A stretch of 64,000 nt of DNA, from NCBI GenBank assembly GCA_007644065.1, contig VJWN01000003.1:1488001-1552000 (forward strand). The letters are read 5' to 3'. Both the position numbers and the translations under genes were made by a program. A model generated the notes under the pieces. The model had not been told where the DNA came from. It ran no database searches and saw only the letters and a program-made list of their open reading frames with translations. This document shows positions 10,788-21,200 of this stretch, piece after piece. This DNA is from Margaritispora aquatica. Taxonomy: Eukaryota; Ascomycota; Leotiomycetes; Helotiales; Discinellaceae. Position 1 is the first letter of the stretch. Each line of letters begins with the position of its first letter.

Positions 10788-12890
10788 ATGGATTGGACAA
10801 GTAGCGCAACCGAAGGACAGCACAATGAGAACGCAATTGCAGGATCCAGATCCAACAACAGCGTCGCAAATGAAGGGAATATGGCAGTTGGAAGTGGAAA
10901 TGCTGCTTGGTCGCGAAATCCCAGGAGCATGCAGATCATACCCAACACCTCACCAACTTTGCCGAATGTGGACCTAAGATTGCAGTTAGTTTCTCTGGGA
11001 GGTCAAGAACTTGCGCAGACTATACAAAGAGGTGCTGGGATTGACGGGCAGCCGAATAATCATGATCCTATGAATGGTATGCTTGGACTACCTCCACCGC
11101 AGACTCAACAGCGTTTGCCATCTGGAAATCTATGGAGCAAAGCTTCTCATGACTCCAAGTACGTTCAAGGAGAACAAAGATCTCAACAAGCACAAGGAGT
11201 TGGGCATCAGAGTGGGTTGCCAACTGGATTGAAGCAGTTGCACTTGATGGATCAACAAGGACAGTTTCATTATGGATATCAACACAACTGGCAGTCTGCC
11301 CAACAGCAACAATTAGATATGGCTTTTCATAATCAGCTGGTACAAACCATTTCAGGTCCCTCTTTTAATGAACAATCACGACAAGGACAATTTCCTGAGA
11401 ACAATACCGGAAAGCTCGATGTTACCATGTCCTCGAATGTTTACTTGAGCATGCAGCAGTTTCATGCGCAGATGAGCAATGCCGAATATGCTGCATCGAA
11501 GTCTCATGAGCAGCAGCAGCAGCAGAAACAAGGCAATGCCTTCCTGCCACAGCATGTACAGCAAGCACAGAAGCAGCAGCAACAGTTTCGGAGCCTTGGA
11601 AATGATGACTTAGATGAAGTTTATCTATCTCGTGTGGAGCAAGACAGACGACTTCCATCAGAAGAGATTCAGAGAATCCTGGAAATTCAGCGGAGAAACA
11701 ACCCTGCTCCTACACATCAACCACATGCGCATAATCAGTCACATCCCAATGGCTTCGACATGCTACCAAGTCAGCCTCAACCACGCCTTCCTTCGGATAT
11801 CCCGCATGCTAGAGAAAACGATACGTCTAGTATTCCATATATCTTCCCACAAGATCACTTATCTTTGGGAAATGTACAACATGGCCAGCTTCAACAACTG
11901 GTAAGTGATGTGCGTCTTGTCTCAGCACCTTTACCACAAATGCACTCATTTTTGCGTTCCGCGGTACCTCGAGAGAATGCGGCTCGACAGAAGCAGGAAG
12001 CTCAAAACACCCCTGTGGTAAAAGACTTTCCTAAGCGAATGAAATCGACTGCTAAGGATATATTGAAACAAACCAAGTTTTCGCAGGCGCAGCCAAATTC
12101 TTTCTCACAGCCATTGATGAGTAATAACACCAACATGCATAAACAAAGGTCACAAAACGATATCCGCTTATCATCAAGCTTGTCTGGTATCCCAGAAGTG
12201 CAATCGCAAGGTAGAAATGTTGGTCCAGCAAGTTTTCCTCAACTGCCTCAAGCTCAGCCTAAACACCAGCCAGATATCTTGCGGGAAGATCAAGACCATC
12301 GAGTCTCAGTTGAGAACTCCCGTTTCCCACCATGGAATGAAAATCAGAAACATGTTATTGTTCCAAGTTCTAGCCCACGCCGTCTCACAAATAGAGAAGA
12401 ACGAGGATGTTATCAACGCATCAAAGATAAGACAACGGAGTTGCATGCAGCTCTAGCACTAAGAAAGTCTTTGGAGGAGCAGCTGGTGAGGAACAATCAG
12501 AGGTCACAAGAAGGTAGCACTAGCATTTACGAAAACTTTAGAGCTATCAGAAAACGACCTACAGTGCTTATGCAATCATTACTTGACTGGAATGAGGGGT
12601 TTAGTAACGATGGATATGGCTATGGTATTGCTGATAAAATTAAGAACTATGATGATGAAGGAGATGATGAAGATAGCCAGGAGGATCTGAATGCTGATGA
12701 CGTTGCTCCAGCGAATGATCCTTCGTTGAGCTTTCCTCGACAGGAGACGCCAGATTATTTCATGCAGGATATCGATAAAGGTAGCTCTTTTGGTAGTGAT
12801 GGAAGTCGAACCCCATCTGGTCCACCCAAGAAAAGAAGACCAGGTAGGCCTCGCGTGCGCCCTCTTCGCGGTGTGGGGAGAGGTCGTTAA
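10788..12890 (+). CDS. Gln-rich protein with C-terminal AT-hook
   Basis: A 700-residue protein counted from the first in-frame ATG at 10788; the frame continues about 40 residues further upstream, so the true start may lie in an earlier exon. The body is low in complexity, rich in Gln, Asn, Ser and Pro, with runs such as EQQQQQKQ and QKQQQQ. Near residue 590 is a short charged helix (CYQRIKDKTTELHAALALRKS). An acidic patch (YDDEGDDEDSQEDLNADD) is followed at the very C-terminus by KKRRPGRPRVRPLRG, a consensus AT-hook (RPGRPR) that binds the minor groove of AT-rich DNA. This layout suggests a chromatin or transcription cofactor in the nucleus. The specific family is not recognised. Confidence 0.7.
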   Translation: MDWTSSATEGQHNENAIAGSRSNNSVANEGNMAVGSGNAAWSRNPRSMQIIPNTSPTLPNVDLRLQLVSLGGQELAQTIQRGAGIDGQPNNHDPMNGMLGLPPPQTQQRLPSGNLWSKASHDSKYVQGEQRSQQAQGVGHQSGLPTGLKQLHLMDQQGQFHYGYQHNWQSAQQQQLDMAFHNQLVQTISGPSFNEQSRQGQFPENNTGKLDVTMSSNVYLSMQQFHAQMSNAEYAASKSHEQQQQQKQGNAFLPQHVQQAQKQQQQFRSLGNDDLDEVYLSRVEQDRRLPSEEIQRILEIQRRNNPAPTHQPHAHNQSHPNGFDMLPSQPQPRLPSDIPHARENDTSSIPYIFPQDHLSLGNVQHGQLQQLVSDVRLVSAPLPQMHSFLRSAVPRENAARQKQEAQNTPVVKDFPKRMKSTAKDILKQTKFSQAQPNSFSQPLMSNNTNMHKQRSQNDIRLSSSLSGIPEVQSQGRNVGPASFPQLPQAQPKHQPDILREDQDHRVSVENSRFPPWNENQKHVIVPSSSPRRLTNREERGCYQRIKDKTTELHAALALRKSLEEQLVRNNQRSQEGSTSIYENFRAIRKRPTVLMQSLLDWNEGFSNDGYGYGIADKIKNYDDEGDDEDSQEDLNADDVAPANDPSLSFPRQETPDYFMQDIDKGSSFGSDGSRTPSGPPKKRRPGRPRVRPLRGVGRGR

Positions 12891-14124
12891 TCTGTGGGGA
12901 AATTTGCGATAAAGTGGTTCGTCGATCTGCCTAAGCTCTTGGTAGTAAGGCTATTGTGATCTACGAAAGTTCTGGAATTCTGGATGAGTGAATGCCTGTT
13001 GATTTGCCTACATGTTGGAGGGGTGTACTGTATTATAATTTTCACGCCGCATGTTTGCATCATGCAACTTATACTCTCCGGCATTATCCTCGAGGGAGCA
13101 TGAGAACCTCGATTTGGTGAACAAGGATGATAGCTATTGTGCAAAGAGCTGTGAAACATCGTGATAATCATGCTATGTACACCTTAGATTCTATATTCTT
13201 TCTTTAGAAACTTGAGGCAGATTGAAAGTCAACTCAACAGCCGAATATCGAGTCAGCTGACTCTTTCAACGCTCGGCTGTGCAAATGTGGCACCAACGGG
13301 GGGTTTTAGCCAAGACCCAAGTTGTTCCCCATCATGAACTTTTTTCACCAAGACTTCATGTCTATCGATTCTACATTCTGGCAGTGAGATGACCTGCATT
13401 GTTGCATTCTCAAAATCACACGTTAGTGGTATCAGCCTCGCCCGACAGGTCACACCCGTGGAAATACCTGGGAAACTTGAAGCCCCTGTACTGTAGCATT
13501 TTAAAGTCCTCACGTCAGCTCAGCCCCGGAGCTAGTAGTTGGTTGAATGATACTTGGGTGTACTGCGCCCAGGGCGTTTTCGGACGCCATCCCCGACAGC
13601 AAAGAAGAAGAAAACGAGCACGCGAGGGGTAAGGTTCCATACTGAGGTTTCTTTCTTTGAGGCCAACATTGTGCGCTTGTGGTATTCCGAGCCGTCCAAT
13701 CTAGGGAATCCCGACAAACTGGGTGAGGCTGGTTCTTGATTACTGTTGTTGGTCTGATTCGTGAGGCCTTTCTTCTCAAAGAAGTGCAGAGTGGTGAGAG
13801 CGTCAGAGTCGTGTAGGCATAAGGCTTTTTGTAAGGGTGAGAAACTGAGTCTTTGTACGGTTTTGGTGTGTGGGGTGATTTCTCTTTGTGAGGATACTTA
13901 AAGAGTGGTTGGAGGGAGGTTGGTGATTCATTATCGACTTCGATACTGACATTCCATTGACTCGACGATCGACTTCTTTCACTCGATTCATATATCAACT
14001 TCGATACAATTCTTACAGATTACTACTTCAACATTTTCTGATATAGCCTCAACCCAAACTCGACCTAGTCGGCATTTACCAACAAGTAACCCAAACATCA
14101 ACCACCGCGACCACAATACCAACC
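12891..14124. other. Intergenic region
   Basis: 1.2 kb between two plus-strand genes. The last 150 bp (13970-14124) are rich in C and A with few G, typical of a fungal 5' leader just before the ATG at 14125. Nothing else supported. Confidence 0.45.
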
Positions 14125-14697
14125 ATGTCTTCAACCACGACCTCATCCACCGTCCTGGTCGCACCCGATCGCGCCCCCATTGTTCATCCCTCCATGTTTC
14201 TCGCTGGCTCCATCGAAATGGGCAAAGCAGTCGACTGGCAAGCGGAACTGATCACCTCGCTCTTCTCTACCTTCTCCTCGCCCTCCGACGCAGTGACGCT
14301 CTTCAACCCGCGCCGCCCAGACTGGAACTCCGACTGGAAGCAAGACATTAGCTGTCCCGAGTTCAAGGAGCAGGTGGAGTGGGAGCTCGAGCACTTGGGC
14401 AAAGCCGACGTCGTGGCGCTGTATCTCCAGCCTGGAACCATGAGTCCGATCTCGTTGCTGGAGTTGGGCTTGTATGCAGGTCTCAATGGTATGGGCCAGA
14501 TTGGCGCTGCTGAGGGGAAGAGGAAGGAGGGCAAACTGGTCGTTTGCTGTCCTGAGGGGTATTGGCGACGAGGCAACGTTCAGGTTGTTTGTTCGCTTTA
14601 TGGAGTAGAGCTTGTGGACACGCTGGAGGAGCTTATGGTTAAGGTTGAGGCGAGATTGAGGTCTGCTGTTGAGGCGAGGAAGAGCGAGAAGGCATGA
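14125..14697 (+). CDS. Nucleoside 2-deoxyribosyltransferase-like protein
   Basis: Single-exon protein of 190 residues. The fold signature is clear: HPSMFLAGSIEMGKAVDWQ (the FLAGSI strand-turn), then TLFNPRRPDWNSDWK, an E-rich helix (FKEQVEWELEHLGKADVV), and the conserved PGTMSPISLLELGLYA, whose Ser/Glu-containing loop is the substrate and catalytic region in nucleoside 2-deoxyribosyltransferase-like families (PF15891-type). Relatives cleave or exchange N-glycosidic bonds of nucleosides or nucleotides. The second catalytic Glu is probably in SLLELGLYA; activity is inferred. The final 30 residues form a charged helix. It is convergent with the first ISG12-like gene, with 284 bp between the two stop codons. 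Confidence 0.85.
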   Translation: MSSTTTSSTVLVAPDRAPIVHPSMFLAGSIEMGKAVDWQAELITSLFSTFSSPSDAVTLFNPRRPDWNSDWKQDISCPEFKEQVEWELEHLGKADVVALYLQPGTMSPISLLELGLYAGLNGMGQIGAAEGKRKEGKLVVCCPEGYWRRGNVQVVCSLYGVELVDTLEELMVKVEARLRSAVEARKSEKA

Positions 14698-14981
14698 CTA
14701 CATGTCAGTCTGCCTGGGTCTTTGGAGTCGAGGAGAGGCGATGATGGAGCATCCACGAAGCCACGGTTCAAGGCATTTCTTTGAGCTTATTTCTTTTTAT
14801 CTTTTTGGGGAAAGCATCGTTGAGCACCTGAGCTTTTGCAATGAAAGAAACATTGACCTGATTCCCCTGTGTTCGTTTTCTACAGCCGAATACCTGCTAC
14901 TATTCATCACCAAGTCCACAACCGAAACCACACCATAATAGTCCACAGCCATACCCATAACTGCAAATACAAATTGCACCA

Positions 14982-15859
14982 TTACTCCCCATCGCTTTCA
15001 ACATCGAAGAATTCCTCGTCTTCACTGATATCCTCTATCTCGACCACAACAGTAGCATTGTTAGTACTTCCAAGTCCAGCAGCTCCCAGGACAGCAGCAC
15101 CAGCCCTTAAAACGCCATGAACAATAGCCACACCGTATCCTCCCATCGCCGAGCTTTGAGCAGTTGCAAATGCACTACCAGCGGCGACATTGCCAAGTGA
15201 AGCTTGCATCGCTGCCGCTGCCGAGCCTAGAATATATCAATTTCTGTTTCATGGGTGGGAAATCAACATCGAGGAAAAGACCTACCAGCGCGTACACCAT
15301 TACCTCCCCAACCGAAAATCCACAGCAAGGGACCGCTGATTAAACCAGGGATGACCAGCGTAACGACACTGCTAGCAATCATTGCAGTCTGCCCAGGGTT
15401 CTTCTCGATCCACTGCCCAGTCGTCGCCAACGCGGGACTGAGTTGCTTCTCACCAAACTCATGCAAAGCGGCTCCCGTGACAGCGAGAGCAGGACCCAGC
15501 TTCGTCTCTCCAAACTCATGAAGCGCTGCGCCCGTAGTCTCCAAGGCCGGTCCAACATGCTGCTGGCCGAAGTGATCGAGAGCCTTGGCCGTCTCCTCGT
15601 ACGCGTGACCCAGTGCTGGGATCAACTTCTGCTCTCCAAACTCGCATATGGCTGCGCCAGCGACTTCCATGGCGGGACCGAGCTGCTTCTCCCCGAATTC
15701 GTGGAGGGCGGCACTTGTTTGTTCCAAGGCGGGACCGAGGTGGTGTTGACTGAAGTGATCGAGTGTGGGGCCGGCTGTGTCTCTGCCAAACTCATCGAGG
15801 GCCGCTGCTGTGCCTGCGAATGCCGCGCCGGCGTTCTGGAGGAAGTGTTCGAAGCCCAT
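14982..15859 (-). CDS. IFI6/IFI27 (ISG12)-family membrane protein, copy 1, with amphipathic repeats
   Basis: Two exons, complement(14982-15226, 15286-15859), encode 272 residues; the 59-bp intron has donor GTAGGT and acceptor CTAG. Residues about 22-150 are a tandem array of a roughly 22-residue unit of the type ALHEFGEKQLGPALETTG, about six to seven copies, which would form amphipathic helices. Then comes QWIEKNPGQTA and the ISG12 core: a hydrophobic segment, the glycine-rich GWGGNGVRAGS, NVAAGSAFATAQSSAMGGYG and a second hydrophobic segment. The tail is strongly acidic (EIEDISEDEEFFDVESDGE). Animal members sit in mitochondrial or ER membranes and influence cell death; the fungal role is unknown. 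First of three paralogues in 5 kb. Confidence 0.85.
15410..15796 (-). repeat. Tandem 22-residue coding repeat inside ISG12-like copy 1
   Basis: Direct repeats at about 66-bp spacing in the coding strand. Each encodes FG(E/Q)xx(L/V)xPAL followed by a Thr/Ala-rich stretch. Copies differ by several substitutions, so the array is old rather than a recent slippage product. The third ISG12-like gene has a shorter version of the same design (KVGQETMVPAVSEAGKAA). Confidence 0.75.
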
Positions 15860-16417
15860 TTTCGGAACTCTGTGGTTGTAACGAATTCGTTAACCTGAAA
15901 TCACGAAGTCGTTTGAAAGAAACACGACACGTGCTGTGGTTTTGAGTTGAAGCGAAAGAACTCAGATTCAAATCATACAGCTTACACATCTGCAGATGCG
16001 AACTTGGCGTGCGCTGATATGTCCTTGAGATGGTAACGAGGCGCTAATAGGTCGAAATTTATTGGGCTTGTTGGTTTCTTTGTTCGACTCGCTTAAAATG
16101 TAGAGTGTGAGGAATATGCATTTACCGTAAATCGATTGGCATTGAGGTGATATGAGAGCAGCATAAGCCTCTTAGAGAACTCGATAAGTTGGGAAAATAA
16201 TCACAACGATTTTCGAGAATTGACCACGATCGATGCTATGAGAATTTGATCAAAACCAGGTATTCTTCACGTCACCATCTCCTGACCTTTCATTATTGCC
16301 CTCCTCTGTAACACTCCATTCATCTCCAAGTCTACAAAAAGTTCCCACAGTCCACAACCTTCTCACAAGCAGAATATTCACCCTTAATCCGTCTTTGCCT
16401 TTTCTTTCGCAGCAGCT
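15860..16417. other. Promoter interval between ISG12-like copies 1 and 2
   Basis: Upstream region of copy 1 and 3' flank of copy 2. No open frame or repeat is supported here. Confidence 0.4.
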
Positions 16418-17137
16418 CTAGCTTCTCAGATAGGCACGCAAAGCTACCAGTCCAGCAACAGAAAGAGCTGCACCCTGTGCCACACCAGCAACAATAGCAA
16501 GGCCGAATCCACTCATCGCTGCGCTCTGAAGAATTGCAAAGAGGCTCCCTGCCGCGACCTTATCGATGCAAGATTGAATGAATACTGCCAGACTACCTAT
16601 TTCGCATCTCATTAGCAACTTGTGCACCTTCATCACACAAGCCAGAAACGAGAGGAGACAAACCAGCAATTACACCACCAGCGCCGAACCCAGAGAAATT
16701 TAAGATAGGTCCAAAGATCAATACAGGAAAAATAACAGGCAAGAATGAAGCAGCGATAACAGCTGTCTCTTTTTATGGGTGCGGATCCATTTTCTGGCTT
16801 TTTGGATACCTGGATTGAGGCGATTCTTCCAAAATGAGACGAGAGACGCGCTTGCTTTGATGATTCTTACACTGATGGCGGCGAGCTTTTGAGAAAGTAA
16901 ACCGGAGAGAGTGGTGCGAAAGAGCGTGTTAGATAGGGTTTTGGCTTGGAGGGAGGCGATATATTCGTGTTGGCGCTTGTCAGTGAGTTGATTCGACTCC
17001 TTGGGTGGGCTTTGTGGAGGCGTTGTGCGCTTTGGAGAAGAGGGAGAAGCTGTTGCATCTGGCTCACCAGCGCTTGACTTGGTATCTTGAGATCGTTTGC
17101 CCGAGAACCAGGCCTTGAAGTCATCCCACAGAGTCAT
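16418..17137 (-). pseudogene. IFI6/IFI27 (ISG12)-family gene, copy 2, interrupted by a one-base frameshift
   Basis: Start ATG at 17137 (MTLWDDFKAWFSGKRSQ). The N-terminal half is polar and Ser/Pro/Lys-rich, then RKWIRTHKK aligns with the QWIEKNPGQ and AWVAEHPGQ of copies 1 and 3. Directly after this the frame breaks: the ISG12 core (TAVIAASFLP, then GPILNFSGFGAGG) continues in another frame with no missing residues. The change falls in a run of five A on the coding strand (T run 16770-16774) and fits one lost base. The core is then split by an intron (16597-16663, donor GTTTGT, branch CTAAT, acceptor TAG) at the same place as in the other two copies, and ends at 16418. An intron of 41 bp could bypass the break, but it would delete the conserved W-containing segment and has no branch point. 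Mutation, sequencing error or programmed frameshift cannot be separated here. Confidence 0.7.
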
Positions 17138-18333
17138 TTTCCCGTTTGTATTGGATTTAAATGGAGTGTGGGTGTGCAAGTAGAGGTATTGGCGTCTCAC
17201 TAGCGGTGAACGTCGAAGCTGAGAAGTCTGTAAATTTAGATGAACAAGGCGACGCATTTTAGAAATTGGGAAGTGAAGGATATTGATGAAAACGGCGAGC
17301 AGATTTGTTCTAGGTTGAGATGGCGGGGAATTTCGTTTGTCTGTCGTACAGTATCTCGCTTAGGTAGGGCATCAATCATTGCCATCACCCAGCTTAGTCT
17401 CGAGCATCGGGGGAGTCCAATGAGATAATTACAAATGGAGAGCTCTTCTACATGTTGACTATTAGGTTAGAAAATCAGCTGAAATCCCTTTTTTTCTATT
17501 GATAAAAAACCAATTTAGTAATGAAGCTGTTGTTGTTCAGAAGTAAAAGTATTAAATATTCCGTTTTGGCATCTTATCTTGCATTTTCTTTGCGCTCGCC
17601 TCCTGTCTTGCTTGCTTTTTATGCTCCCAATTTCTCTGCGCTTTTGGCACGTTTACATGTGTCTAACCACCTGCGGTGCTATCTAGCAACCGCTTAATTA
17701 GCCATGACATCCATAGTAGATGAATTCCATTATACAGAGCATCATCCCTAGCCAAGCACCACCAAGAATCCAATTCCGCAACTATTTTATCTTCTATTGC
17801 AACACTCTATAAAATCACTCAGTGTTGACCGTAGCTAATACTATGGCATAGGCGGAAAAAGATTAGGCGTTGTACGTCATACTCTGCCAGGGAAGTAGTA
17901 CCTGCTAAGTGTTCCTGAAAAGTCGCAAGATCACAGTTCAGGTGGTGGAAGTTGAAGAAGCAAGATATCGTGCGAGTCAATTTAGGTTAACATGTATGAA
18001 GTTCTCAAAGACTAAGGTAGAAAATCAGCAAGTCCTGTTTGCCTCGCTTAAAAATGGTTGGCGTGAGCAGCTTAATTAGGTAGACGATCTATGAATAGAC
18101 TATGAAGAAATTACTAATAATTTAATTGCAGTTTGAGAGAGAAGCCTAGGCGTCATGGTGAAGGATCGGAATTAGTATTTCTAGCTAATGTCTTCCGAGA
18201 ATTGCTACACATAGGTGTAGCATCTAACATCAGCATATAGCTAACTCAACCACGTTTGCAAATAACACATGCCTAAAATCCATGTCCCAAGCTATACCAT
18301 CAGTAAAAAAAACGAGTCCAAAGCTATTCCATA
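17138..18333. other. AT-rich intergenic region
   Basis: 1.2 kb with no gene. 17440-18330 is visibly more AT-rich than its surroundings, with repeated TTAGGTT/CTAATTA words. It may be degraded sequence, but no source element is recognisable. Confidence 0.4.
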
Positions 18334-19409
18334 CTAAGTAACATGCTTCTGATCATACTGCTGCTTGTTCTGACATAGCCTAGCACTGTCGAACACCCCC
18401 AAGAATTTTAATTGAAGTACATCGAGCCCTCCATTCTTGGCATTGCTCTCCACAGCGGCAATCCCATACTGGGCCAATGGATCTGAAGCAGCGACACCCA
18501 TCTGATTATATTCGCCAAAAACCATCTCGTCAAGACTGCACTGGTAGAAAGTTGAATTGGATGCAGCACTCGCAGCCTTGTCGCCGCTACCAAAAACGGT
18601 TTCGACCTTCGTGGTGTCTCCCTCAGGACCAAAGGCAATGAACCAAATCAATGAGAGCGCTTCCTAACTGGTGATCAGAGTTGGAGGGATAACGAGCAAT
18701 GGTGCTTTAGACTTTTCGATGATCAAACACATCCCCGTGACTGAACTAATCGATGCCTTTGTCTTATCTGTAGCATCACCTGTTGTTGCTTCGCCCAACG
18801 TCTTCATTTCACGTCCAGTAACGCTGGCTGCTGCTACACTCCAAATTGAGTTTGGAATATTTCGAGTGATATCGTCCTCGCAGCTGACATGTTCAAACGG
18901 CAGCCGTGGCTTTGATATTGTGTGATGACATAACTTCATTCTTGCTGACATCGACAGTAGTCGTTACAGGTGTACCATAAAGAACAATGGCTAATCCTAA
19001 TGACTTCTTGTACAAAGTATCTCTGCAGACTATTCTATTTGCTATATGAAGGCTTGGACCGATAGATCCATTGATTTTATTCCATGCTTCAGTTTGTTCT
19101 ACGTAATTTGGGTCGGAAAACGTTCGAAATCTATAAGGCTGAATGATTGAGATTGTTTGGATTGGAGCTGAATTCAAGATTGAGGTGAGTAATTTTAATA
19201 TATATTGTTCATGCTTACTTGAAGCCAAGGCGCTGGAGAGAAGAGGGTTCCTGAAGTGTGTATGGCAACAGGAACGATAGCAATGATGAGAGCTTGAGGT
19301 TTCAAATACTATTGCTCGGGATTGAAAACGGAAAGTGGTTTTGGAAGAAGAGGGTATGAAAGGCACAAAGGGCAAACAGTAGATAAAGAAGGACCCATGG
19401 GGCTACCAT
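18334..19409 (-). pseudogene. Broken gene of unknown function
   Basis: Open blocks on the minus strand lie in order but do not form one reading frame. A start at 19409 opens with a hydrophobic segment (VLLYLLFALCAFHTLFF). A second block (to 18893) contains FRTFSDPNYVEQTEAWNKING, faintly like the start of the UstYa/DUF3328 family, but the HxxHC motifs of that family are missing. A third block, in another frame, runs from about 18951 to a TAG at 18664-18666, and the same frame resumes at once with WFIAFGPEGDTTKVETVFG and continues to 18334 (C-terminal SLDEMVFGEYNQMGV). One shift and one in-frame stop suggest a decayed gene. Unrecognised introns remain possible. No function can be assigned. Confidence 0.4.
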
Positions 19410-19518
19410 TGGCTTCAACTACATTCCTGAAAAGGTATTTCCGAGAGCCATTATGTAGATTCCGCAACACGGAATTTGATGGTTCTCTGGCTGGACGATA
19501 ATTGTAGAATATCTAAAA

Positions 19519-20158
19519 TCATGCTGCAACTGCTGCCACTCCAGCTCCAAACCCAACTCCCATCGCCCCAATGATAGCAGCCCCAACCCTTGTAACACCA
19601 TGAACGACAGCAACTCCATAGCCACCCATTCCATAGCTTGTAAGAGTAGCAAAAGTGCTACCAGCAACGACACTTCCAGCGGTCGCCTGATATCCCGCTG
19701 CTAACGAAGCTGCAAAGATTGGATATCAGTAAAAACAGCAGTATAACGCAAAGCAAGAAGACACATTGGGACTCACCACCACGAACACCAGTAGCACCCC
19801 ACCCGGTTGCCCATACAAGCGGACCAGCGAGAAGACCAGGAAAAGCAATAGTGAGTCCACTGCTAGCATACCAGGCAGTTTGACCAGGATGCTCAGCTAC
19901 CCAAGCTCCAGCCGCCACAACTGCTGGTCCAGCATTTTGTGCTGCCGTAGAAACAGCTGGAAGGACACGCTCTTGGCCAATCTTCAAGGCTGCTTTTCCT
20001 GCTTCACTAACAGCGGGCACCATTGTCTCTTGTCCAACTTTGAAAGCAGCTTTACCAGCTTCGGCCATTGCTGGAGCAGCTGCGTTGTATGCAAAAGAGC
20101 ATACAGAAGTAGCTGTGCCTGCTAGATAGCTACCGATGTTGGTGACTAAGGCTGCCAT
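19519..20158 (-). CDS. IFI6/IFI27 (ISG12)-family membrane protein, copy 3
   Basis: Two exons, complement(19519-19709, 19777-20158), encode 190 residues. The 67-bp intron (GTGAGT, TTTGCAG) sits at the same codon as in copies 1 and 2. The N-terminus is Ala-rich with two copies of an amphipathic unit (AGKAAFKVGQETMVPAVSE), then AWVAEHPGQTAWYASS, a hydrophobic segment, the Gly-rich GWGATGVRG, ATAGSVVAGSTFATLTSYG, and a final hydrophobic helix with a Gly/Ala tail. This is the intact minimal form of the family in this window. Membrane insertion is strongly predicted. The conserved intron position and core show that the three genes arose by local duplication. Confidence 0.85.
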
Positions 20159-21200
20159 AGTTTATGGTATGGCCCACAAATCCGTAATGAGGATTAGTAA
20201 AGTAAGAGGGTGAACTTGACTAATGAGGCAGAGTAACTTCAACGTATAAGTAAAGAGGGAAGCCACTGGCTTTTACAAATTTCGAGAGAAGAAGAAAAAT
20301 TGTCCAAATTCCAACATGAGGTAAGGCTGTACGGCCAAATATGGTAGGCCACGAAGAGACCGCAAGCACGAAGCATAAGAGGCCGTGAAAGCTGAGTGGT
20401 AGACCATCCCAGAACTTCTTTCTTCATATTTCTCGACTCTCGGGTCTTATATAGGCAGGCTGATGGCGCAGTAGATCAATCAAGATGATAGAATAAATTC
20501 GAGTTTGATCACTTTGAGATATCGCAGAAAAGGTTATACAGAAAACTGAAGGCTAGAGCGTTCTTTACCACTTGACTTGCCTGATACCAAGCTGCCACAG
20601 ACCATGGCATACTCTTTGAACAACGATGACACAATTCTTGTAATGTAAAGAGGTGAAATGGTATTGTCGTTTATGTAGGTGGCGGTGACTTGCCGCTTGT
20701 CCTTGCATCATCTTGAATTGCATCTCAATGACACACATTACAGATAACAGCAATGTACAAAGAACTAGGTAAAAGGAGACATTTGCTTAGCGATGTCCTG
20801 CATCAAATGAAAAGCTAAATAGGTAAGCAAATTATTTGTTCTAATGAAGAAACGAATGCGGACTGAGTGTGGCCGAGGTCAAGTTGCATATACACGGTCA
20901 CATGATCTGAACGCGTATGGTGGAGCAGGTGGAAACGCGGTTGAAGCATCATTCAAGCAAAGGACATTTCTAGCGCTGAAGAATAAATTTTATATCGAGC
21001 TTCCTCCGCCTAGCATAAGCTCCCGAGTTGATATAAATTCTTCAAGTCATGACTCAATGTGCCGCTTCGAACTTCTGGGCGTATTCATTATTCTGATACA
21101 AGAGCTTCTCGACAAAGTGAAAGCACGGAGGAGGCGCACAAGGTATGTTGAACTGACTTCTACTGCAACACCTATTAACGACATGTAGTGGTGAACCAAA
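20159..21200. other. Divergent promoter region
   Basis: Lies between the start of ISG12-like copy 3 (-) and the start of GCP4 (+). AT-rich and without a supported gene. Short open frames here lack motifs. Confidence 0.45.

Noticed and set aside
15443..15898. Plus-strand open frame of 151 codons
   Set aside because: It is antisense to the tandem repeats of ISG12-like copy 1; its apparent regularity is the shadow of that repeat.
16768..16811. A 41-bp intron that would restore the frame of ISG12-like copy 2
   Set aside because: It lacks a branch point, is shorter than every intron modelled here, and would remove the W-containing segment conserved in copies 1 and 3.
18671..18925. Plus-strand open frame of 84 codons in the broken-gene region
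   Set aside because: It starts at GTG and mirrors the minus-strand coding-like block, which has the better-looking protein text.
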